A stretch of 5,318 nt of DNA from Desulfohalobiaceae bacterium (lineage in GTDB: Bacteria > Desulfobacterota > Desulfovibrionia > Desulfovibrionales > Desulfothermaceae). Below the pieces are notes generated by a model, which was not told the origin of the DNA, ran no database searches, and saw only the letters and a list, made by a program, of their open reading frames with translations. Below are positions 1-5,318 of the stretch, in pieces. The stretch lies in the NCBI GenBank assembly GCA_021737525.1, contig JAIPDU010000133.1:1-5318 (forward strand), read 5' to 3'. A program made the position numbers and the translations under genes. Numbering within the stretch: the stretch's first letter is position 1; every line of letters begins with the position of its first letter.

Positions 1-2978
1 TCGAAGGGGCCCAGGTGACCACCACCATCTGTCCCTATTGCGCCGTGGGCTGCGGTTTCAAGGTGTATTCTCGGGACGGGGAGGTGGACCATATCGAAGG
101 GGACTCCGAGCACCCTATAAATCAGGGCCAGAGCTGCCCCAAGGGGGCCTCGCTGTACCAGTTCGTGAATAACGACAAGCGCGTGATGAAGCCCCGCTAC
201 CGGGCCCCCGGGGCCAAGGAGTGGGAAGAGGTCGAATGGGACTGGGCCCTAGACCGCATCGCCAAGAGGATCAAGAAGACGCGGGACGAGACCTTTGTCC
301 ACAAAAACGACAAGGGGGAGATCGTCAACCGGACCGAGGGGCTGGCCCACGTGGGCAGCGCCGCCCTGGACAACGAGGAGTGCTATCTGCTGCAGAAATG
401 GCTCCGCTCCCTGGGTCTGGTGTATATCGAGCACCAGGCCCGTATCTGACACTCCGCGACTGTAGCGGCTCTGGCAGAGTCGTTCGGACGCGGGGCCATG
501 ACCAACCATTGGATCGATCTGCAGAACTCCGACGTCATCCTCATCATGGGCAGCAATGCCGCGGAGAACCACCCGGTCTCCTTCCGCTGGATCTCCAAGG
601 CCCGTGAGCACGGGGCCACGCTGATCCACGTGGACCCCAGATACACCAGGACCTCCTCCCAGGCAGACTACTACGCTCCCTTGCGTTCCGGATCGGACAT
701 CGCCGTTCTCGGGGGCATGATCAAGTACATCCTGGACAACAACCTGGAACACGAAGAATATGTCCGCCTCTATACCAACGCCACCTTCATCCTCAACGAG
801 GACTTCCAGCTCCCGGCGGAGCTGGACGGCGTCTTCTCCGGATACGATCCGGAAACCCGCTCCTACGATCAAAGCACCTGGGCCTTCGCCAAGGACGAGA
901 ACGGGGTGATCCGCAAGGATCCCTCCATGCAGCACCCCAGATGCGTGTACCAGCTGCTCAAGAAGCACTATTCCCGCTACGACCTGGACACCGTCTCCGA
1001 TATTTCCGGCACGCCCAAGGAGCTTTTGCGCACCATCTACAGGACCTATACCGCCACGGGTAAGCCGGACAAGGCTGCCACCATCATGTACGCCATGGGC
1101 TGGACCCAGCACACCGTCGGGACCCAAAACATCCGTACCATGGCTATCGTCCAGCTCCTGCTGGGCAACATCGGCGTGGCCGGAGGCGGGGTGAACGCCC
1201 TGCGCGGGGAAAGCAACGTGCAGGGCTCCACGGACCACTGTCTCCTCTTCCATATCCTGCCCGGATATCTGAAGACCCCCAAGGCCTCCCAGCAGAGCCT
1301 GCAGGCTTACAATGACGCCTATACCCCGACCACCAATGAGCCCCTGAGCGCCAACTGGTGGAACAACTACCCCAAGTACTCGGTCAGCCTGCTCAAGGCC
1401 CACTACGGGGAACAGGCCACGGTGGACAACGAATTCGGCTACCACTGGCTCCCCAAGCTGGAGGACGATCAGAACGCCTCCTGGCTCATGCTCTTCGACG
1501 AGATGCACAAGGGAACCTTCCAGGGATTCTTCGCCTGGGGCCAGAATCCGGCCTGCTCCGGGTCCAATGCCAACAAGGTGCGCGAGGCCCTGGCCAATCT
1601 GGACTGGATGGTCAACGTGAACCTCTTCGACAACGAAACCGGATCCTTCTGGCGCGGCCCGAACCTGGACCCGGAAAAGGTCCAGACCGAGGTTTTCTTC
1701 CTGCCCTGCGCCTCTTTTGTGGAGAAGGAGGGCAGCATCACCAACTCCGGCCGCTGGGCCCAGTGGCGCTACAAGGCCATCGAGCCCCAGGGAAAGAGCA
1801 TGCCCGACTCGGAGATCATGAATGAGCTATATTTCCGGGTGAAGAGCCTGTACGAAAAGGAGGGCGGGGCCAACCCGGACCCGATAACCAAGCTAAGTTG
1901 GGAATACGGGGAAAGGGACTCCCAGGGCAAGGTCAAGGAGATGGACACCCACCTCTTGGCCAAGGAAATCAACGGCTACTTCATGCGGGACACAGTGATC
2001 GACGGGAAGACCTACAAGAAGGGCACTCTGGTGCCCAGCTTCGCCTACCTTCAGGCCGACGGGGCCACCTCCTCCGGGAACTGGCTCTACTGCAACTCCT
2101 ACACCGAAGAGGGCAACAAGATGGCCCGCCGCTCCCTCAAGGACCCCAGCGGAATCGGGCTCTATCCAAAATGGGCCTGGTGCTGGCCTGTGAATCGCCG
2201 CATCCTGTACAACCGGGCCTCTGTGGACGCCTACGGACGCCCTTGGGACCTCGAGCAACCGGTGATCCAATGGGACCGCGGCCAGTGGGTCGGAGACGTG
2301 CCCGACGGTGGCTGGCCGCCGCTGAAGAATCCTGGCGGCTCGGAGAACGAAAACAGCAGAAAGGCCTTCATCATGAAGCCGGCCGGAGTGGCCAGCATCT
2401 TCGGCCCGGGCCGCCCCGACGGGCCCTTCCCGGAGTACTACGAGCCCCTGGAGAGCCCGCTGACCATGAATCCCATCCCCAAGAACAGCCAGCGGGTGAA
2501 CCCGGTGCTGCCTTTTTTCTGTAGCCCGTACGAAGAGCAGAAAAAGGGATTGGATGTCTTTGCCCTGGCGGCCCCCAGGTTCCCCTACATCTGCTCCACC
2601 TATAGGGTAACCGAACACTGGCAAACCGGGGTGCTCACCCGTCACGTCCCCTGGCTCCTCGAGCTCATGCCCACGCTCATTCTGGAGATGAGCGAGGAGC
2701 TCGGCGAGCTCAAGGGCATCCGGGACGGAGACAGAGTGGAGGTCGAATCCGCGCGCGGCAGGGTCGAGGCGGTCGCCGTGGTCACCAGCCGCCTGCAGCC
2801 CTTCAGGATAATGGGCCAGAAGATCCATCAGGTGGGCACCCTGTGGTGTTTCGGCTGGCAATATCCCGAGGGCGGACAGGCAGGGGACAGCGCCAACCTG
2901 CTCACCTCCACCACCGGCTGTCCCAACACGCTGATTCCCGAAACCAAGGTATTTATGGTCAATGTGCAGAAGATCTAA
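1..2978 (+). CDS. fdhA: Formate dehydrogenase catalytic alpha subunit, selenocysteine-containing (5'-partial)
   Basis: This subunit oxidises formate to CO2 at a Mo/W bis-MGD centre and passes electrons to the beta subunit. The reading frame opens at base 3 and stays open to TAA 2976-2978 except for one UGA at 447-449, read as selenocysteine (residue 149 of the visible 991). Near the N-terminus, a CX2CX3CX27C set (residues 10, 13, 17, 45) would bind a [4Fe-4S] cluster, and the Lys two residues later (47) matches the conserved electron-relay lysine. The Sec-His pair, the following TNHW and NAAE motifs, the LRGxSNxQG motif with its conserved Arg (residue 401), and a C-terminal molybdopterin dinucleotide-binding domain (about 860-991) all align by eye with E. 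coli FdnG, from memory. FdnG is 1015 residues, so roughly 35-45 residues are missing upstream, where a Tat signal peptide would be expected; a periplasmic location is therefore inferred, not seen. The GTG at 15 is internal. First gene of the operon as seen, 18 bases before the beta subunit gene. Confidence 0.96.
447..449 (+). other. In-frame UGA read as selenocysteine (active-site Sec)
   Basis: The TGA follows ...HQAR-I and precedes H-S-A-T-V-A. In E. coli FdnG the matching stretch is ...NQARV-Sec-H-G-P-T-V-A. Homology to the family is continuous on both sides in the same frame, so this is recoding and not a stop. The selenocysteine ligates Mo/W in the active site, and the next codon is the conserved catalytic-site histidine. 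Ordinary gene callers would split the gene here into a 144-codon fragment and a fragment starting at ATG 498. Confidence 0.96.
452..495 (+). promoter_or_regulatory. Putative bacterial SECIS hairpin
   Basis: A long imperfect stem-loop begins two bases after the UGA, inside the coding sequence. Pairing read by hand: 452-458 with 489-495 (one U-G wobble), an A-A mismatch at 459/488, 460-462 with 485-487, a single unpaired U at 463, then nine pairs 464-472 with 476-484 (two G-U wobbles) closing a GGC loop at 473-475. Counting the U of UGA as 1, the bulged U is position 17, the same place as the bulged U of the E. coli fdhF SECIS, and the loop contains G. These are the features SelB recognises in E. 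coli. The upper stem is longer than the E. coli version. Its function is inferred from position and shape. Confidence 0.8.
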
Positions 2979-2980
2979 TC

Positions 2981-2988
2981 AGGGAGGA
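2981..2988 (+). promoter_or_regulatory. Ribosome binding site for fdhB
   Basis: AGGGAGGA lies in the 18-base gap after the alpha subunit stop codon, 8 bases before ATG 2997. It is a strong Shine-Dalgarno match and fixes the start of the beta subunit gene. Confidence 0.85.
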
Positions 2989-2996
2989 ATTCCGCC

Positions 2997-3773
2997 ATGT
3001 CCAAAGGCGTTCTCGTGGATACAACACGATGCATCGGCTGCCGGTCGTGCCAGATCGCCTGCAAGGCCTGGCACGACCTGGAGGCCAGGTACAAACCCTC
3101 GAACGGGACCTATACCAGTCCGGAGAAGCTGAGCGCGGACTGCTATACCCTTATTGAGTTCTTCGACAAAAAGACCGGAGATCAGCCCAGCTGGAAATTC
3201 GTCAAGGAACAGTGCCTGCACTGTCAGGACCCGGCCTGCGCCTCGGCCTGTCCCGTGGGGGCTTTGAAAAAGACTCCGGAGGGCCCGGTAATCTACGACC
3301 AGTGGCTCTGCATCGGATGCCGCTACTGCATGCTGGCCTGCCCCTTTCAAATCCCCAAATACGAATGGGACACCACCAATCCTTGGGTGCAGAAGTGCAA
3401 CTTTTGCGCAAGCCGAGTAGCCTCGGATATGGCGCCGGCTTGCGTCAAGGCCTGTCCCATGGACGTGATGTACTTCGACGACTATGACAAGATCGCCCAA
3501 GAGGCCGAACGGCGGATCAACAACTTTCCTGGCAAGTACGTGAATCACATCTACGGCTTCCGGGAAGCGGGCGGAACCTCCTGGATGTATATCGCGGACC
3601 GGCCCTTCCGGAAGCTCGGATTCAATACGGACGTTTCCGATAAGCCCTATCCCGCCCTGACCTGGAAACCGAGCCTTTCCAAGATCCTGTGGGAGGAAGC
3701 CGGTCTCCTGGCCGTGCTGGGCGGGATCCTCTACCTCAGAAACCGGCGCAATCATGAGGAGGGCAAGAAATGA
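2997..3773 (+). CDS. fdhB: Formate dehydrogenase iron-sulfur beta subunit (four [4Fe-4S] clusters)
   Basis: This 258-residue electron-transfer subunit carries electrons from the alpha subunit to the membrane subunit. Four cysteine quartets are visible: residues 12/15/18/22, 73/76/81/85, 105/108/111/115 and 134/137/149/153, the ferredoxin-like pattern of FdnH/FdoH/HybA-type proteins, with the PACVKACP motif at 147-154. A conserved region GGTSWMYIADRP (192-203) matches the GGTHVMYV region of E. coli FdnH. The C-terminus (about 226-247) is hydrophobic and aligns with the membrane anchor of FdnH, but it is short and carries two glutamates (233, 234); it ends in a basic RNRRN stretch. The protein lacks about 30 N-terminal residues relative to FdnH (294 aa). 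It has no signal peptide, so export would be by piggyback on a Tat signal of the alpha subunit. Its last four bases overlap the next gene. Confidence 0.95.
   Translation: MSKGVLVDTTRCIGCRSCQIACKAWHDLEARYKPSNGTYTSPEKLSADCYTLIEFFDKKTGDQPSWKFVKEQCLHCQDPACASACPVGALKKTPEGPVIYDQWLCIGCRYCMLACPFQIPKYEWDTTNPWVQKCNFCASRVASDMAPACVKACPMDVMYFDDYDKIAQEAERRINNFPGKYVNHIYGFREAGGTSWMYIADRPFRKLGFNTDVSDKPYPALTWKPSLSKILWEEAGLLAVLGGILYLRNRRNHEEGKK
3756..3763 (+). promoter_or_regulatory. Ribosome binding site for the membrane subunit gene
   Basis: GAGGAGGG lies inside the 3' end of the beta subunit gene, 6 bases before ATG 3770. With the ATGA overlap it supports this start and suggests translational coupling. Confidence 0.75.
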
Positions 3774-4915
3774 ACGGAAAAGGCAGCGAGCACTATCGCT
3801 TCTTCACCCTAAGGACATGGATACTCCTCGGCCTGGCCGTATTCGGCGCCATCGTGGCCCTGTACAGACTGGCCGTGGGTCTGGGCCCTGCGACCAACCT
3901 GAGCGACTCCACCCCATGGGGGCTCTGGATCGCCTTTGACGTCACCACCGGAGTCGCCTTGGCCGCTGGAGGCTTTACCGTAACCTTCGCCGCATACGTG
4001 GCCAATTGGGACAAGTTCAAGCCCATCGCCAGAGCGGCCACCCTAACGGCCTTTCTGGGCTATCTCCTGGTGGTCTTCGGGGTGTTCCTGGATATCGGCA
4101 AGCCCTTTGCCATCTGGCACCCCATCTTCTTCTGGCAGCCCGGGTCGGTCATGTTCGAAATCGTCATCTGCATCAGCCTCTACACCCTGGTGCTCTTTCT
4201 GGAGTTTCTGCCCTGGCTCCTGAACCGGCTCAACGTGCTCACCGGAGTGCGGGACTTCCTGGAGAAACGCTCCGTGCTGTTCACCCTGGTCATTCTGGGC
4301 ATCATGCTCTCCTACGGCCACCAGTCCTCCCTGGGCGGGTTGTTCCTGATCACTCCGGCCAAGCTCCATCCGCTGTGGTACACCCAGTTCATCCATCACC
4401 TCTTCTTCCTCTCCGCAGTGTGCGTGGGCCTGTCCATGGTCTCCTGCGAGACCATCGTCAGCGCCAACATGCGGAACAAGGAGCACGAGACCGGCATCCT
4501 GGACGGCCTGGCTAGGGGAACGTCCATCGCCCTGCTGGTCTACTTCCTGTTCCGGATCGGCGATCTCGCGATCAAGGGCAACCTTGGGGCTATGTTCGAG
4601 GGGAGCCTACAGAGCGGCCTCTTCCTAGTGGAGATGGGCGTAGGCGTGGTCATTCCCATGCTCCTGCTCGCCAGCAAGAGCATCCGCGCCTCCATCCCGG
4701 CGCTTCTGGCCTCGCACGGCATGGTCATCTTCGGGGTGGTGCTCAATCGTTTCAACGTGGTCTTCCTTACAGAGTCCAACATGGGAGCAGCGGCCTACTT
4801 CCCATCTTGGCAGGAGTTCGCCATTACCGTGGGCCTCGTCTCCGCCGGGCTCTTCCTGTATAAGCTGATCGTGACCTATTTGCCCATCTTCACCCCGGCT
4901 GAGCAGAAGACCTGA
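3770..4915 (+). CDS. HybB/NrfD-family quinone-interacting membrane subunit of formate dehydrogenase
   Basis: This 381-residue polytopic membrane protein is predicted to take electrons from the beta subunit and exchange them with the quinone pool. About ten hydrophobic helices can be read, near residues 17-37, 55-78, 91-108, 127-148, 168-193, 207-232, 252-266, 283-302, 310-330 and 350-371. The PWGLWIAFDV-x3-ALAAGGF region (49-69) and the HPLWYTQFIHHLFFLSA region (200-216) are typical of HybB-like members of the NrfD/PsrC family; length is close to HybB (392 aa). Buried acidic residues include Glu130, Glu145, Glu227 and Glu288. Family members bind no haem, unlike the di-haem four-helix FdnI normally paired with FdnG/FdnH-like subunits. 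The ATGA overlap with the beta gene indicates one operon and one complex. Assignment to the family is firm by eye; a role in proton translocation is speculation. Confidence 0.92.
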   Translation: MNGKGSEHYRFFTLRTWILLGLAVFGAIVALYRLAVGLGPATNLSDSTPWGLWIAFDVTTGVALAAGGFTVTFAAYVANWDKFKPIARAATLTAFLGYLLVVFGVFLDIGKPFAIWHPIFFWQPGSVMFEIVICISLYTLVLFLEFLPWLLNRLNVLTGVRDFLEKRSVLFTLVILGIMLSYGHQSSLGGLFLITPAKLHPLWYTQFIHHLFFLSAVCVGLSMVSCETIVSANMRNKEHETGILDGLARGTSIALLVYFLFRIGDLAIKGNLGAMFEGSLQSGLFLVEMGVGVVIPMLLLASKSIRASIPALLASHGMVIFGVVLNRFNVVFLTESNMGAAAYFPSWQEFAITVGLVSAGLFLYKLIVTYLPIFTPAEQKT

Positions 4916-4939
4916 CTCCACACTGACAATCCGACAAGC

Positions 4940-4989
4940 ACCAAAACAAGGGCCCCAACCTATTACAGCTCCGGGTCCCTTGTTTTGGT
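4940..4989 (+). terminator. Intrinsic terminator, probably bidirectional
   Basis: A 13-bp perfect stem pairs 4940-4952 with 4977-4989. After a C/T mismatch (4953/4976), three more G-C pairs join 4954-4956 to 4973-4975, leaving a 16-base loop. The outer stem has an A-rich left arm and a T-rich right arm (TTGTTTTGGTT), so a U-rich tract is produced on the + strand transcript, although part of it lies inside the stem. It starts 24 bases after the operon's last stop codon. Because the neighbouring gene converges on it from the right, it may stop transcription from both sides. Confidence 0.82.
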
Positions 4990-5043
4990 TGATTCAAAGG
5001 GCCTCGTCACTCGAATCATACCCCGTGGAATCAGCTACATTGC

Positions 5044-5318
5044 TCATGCCCCGCGTTTCACTGGAGTCAGGGACTCACTGCCCGGCTCCAGGTCCCTCTG
5101 CAGAAGCTCGAGGAAACATCGGCTCCACGGGCCCGGCCGGCCGTCGCCGAGGCTGTGGCCGCCGAGCTCCACCACGGGCAGAACGTCCAAGCGGGTGCCC
5201 AAGACAAGGACCTCCCTGGCGGCCATAAAATCCTCTTTATGTAGCCGCCGCTCCTCGACCGCCGTGAACCCTCCGTCCGGACCGAGCTCGCGGGCCAGCT
5301 CCATGACCCGGGACACGG
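5044..5318 (-). CDS. Class IV PLP-dependent aminotransferase, C-terminal part (partial)
   Basis: Only the last 91 or so codons are visible; the gene enters from the right edge and stops at TGA (complement of 5044-5046). The fragment reads VSRVMELARELG..., then VEERRLHKEDFMAAREVLVLGTRLDVLPVVELGG and IGDG-like SLGDGRPGP followed by a helix. This order (a [T/S]R helix, EERR, LxxxxEVxxxGT, VLPVVExxG, GDGxPGP) is the C-terminal half of fold-type IV enzymes: branched-chain aminotransferase, D-amino-acid aminotransferase and aminodeoxychorismate lyase. The catalytic lysine lies upstream, outside the window, so the substrate cannot be assigned. A GTG at the edge (complement of 5314-5316) is internal, not the start. 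The gene converges on the formate dehydrogenase operon and has no evident link to it. Confidence 0.8.
   Translation of the reverse strand, partial: VSRVMELARELGPDGGFTAVEERRLHKEDFMAAREVLVLGTRLDVLPVVELGGHSLGDGRPGPWSRCFLELLQRDLEPGSESLTPVKRGA

Noticed and set aside
15..449. A stand-alone 144-codon gene beginning with GTG and ending at the TGA.
   Set aside because: It is the N-terminal part of the alpha subunit. The TGA is the selenocysteine codon, and the frame is open upstream of the GTG to the window edge.
447..449. The TGA as a nonsense mutation or sequencing error making a pseudogene.
   Set aside because: It coincides exactly with the family's Sec position, is followed by the conserved His, and has a SECIS-like hairpin immediately downstream. 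The rest of the gene and operon are intact.
249..1508. A 419-codon open frame on the - strand opposite the alpha subunit gene.
   Set aside because: It lies wholly antisense to a well-conserved gene, its composition is typical of the shadow of G/C-ending codons, and I recognise no domain.
2404..2413. GC-rich palindrome ggcccgggcc as a possible regulatory site or hairpin.
   Set aside because: It lies deep inside the alpha subunit coding region and is explained by G/C-rich codons for Gly, Pro and Arg; nothing around it suggests a site.
1893..2861. A 322-codon open frame on the - strand opposite the alpha subunit gene.
   Set aside because: Antisense shadow in high-GC coding DNA, with low-complexity Gly/Val/His/Leu-rich content and no recognisable family.
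498..2978. A separate formate dehydrogenase gene starting at ATG 498.
   Set aside because: That Met is the conserved internal Met of the G-A-M-T-N-H-W motif. There is no ribosome binding site role to invoke, and homology continues upstream through the Sec codon.
2979..3755. A 258-codon - strand frame almost coextensive with the beta subunit gene.
   Set aside because: It mirrors the beta gene codon for codon and has no recognisable family. The + strand frame has four perfect [4Fe-4S] cysteine quartets.
4980..5228. An 82-codon + strand frame after the operon.
   Set aside because: It starts within the terminator hairpin and runs antisense to the recognisable aminotransferase C-terminus; its Arg/Pro/Gly-rich product looks like a shadow.

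Overview
The window carries a three-gene formate dehydrogenase operon on the + strand. It is followed by a convergent gene on the - strand that is cut off at the right edge. The DNA is G+C-rich with strongly G/C-biased third codon positions. Together with a selenocysteine-containing formate dehydrogenase and a HybB/NrfD-type membrane subunit, this suggests an anaerobic, selenoprotein-making bacterium. A sulfate-reducing or related deltaproteobacterium (Desulfovibrio-like) is my best guess, but the sequence alone does not prove it.

Layout: (1) Bases 1-2978 hold the catalytic alpha subunit of formate dehydrogenase (FdnG/FdoG/FdhA family), 5'-truncated by the window edge. It reads through an in-frame UGA at 447-449 that sits exactly at the family's active-site selenocysteine. 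A long hairpin at 452-495 follows immediately and looks like a bacterial SECIS element. (2) Bases 2997-3773 encode the beta subunit with four [4Fe-4S] clusters and a C-terminal hydrophobic segment. (3) Bases 3770-4915 overlap the beta gene by 4 bases (ATGA) and encode a roughly ten-helix quinone-interacting membrane protein of the HybB/NrfD family. (4) A strong hairpin terminator occupies 4940-4989 in the 128-base convergent intergenic region. (5) On the - strand, 5044-5318 is the C-terminal end of a class IV PLP-dependent aminotransferase.

How they work together: formate is oxidised at the Mo or W bis-MGD/selenocysteine centre of the alpha subunit. Electrons pass through its [4Fe-4S] cluster and the four clusters of the beta subunit to the membrane protein, which probably exchanges them with the menaquinone pool. 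The alpha and beta subunits resemble E. coli FdnG and FdnH throughout. The third subunit, however, is not the di-haem cytochrome b FdnI but a HybB/NrfD-type protein, as in hydrogenase-2 and polysulfide reductase-like complexes. The aminotransferase looks unrelated and is transcribed towards the operon.

I see no mobile element, CRISPR array, RNA gene or evidently novel system. The points most worth a second look are the UGA/SECIS arrangement, with its unusually long upper stem, and the modular swap of the membrane subunit.
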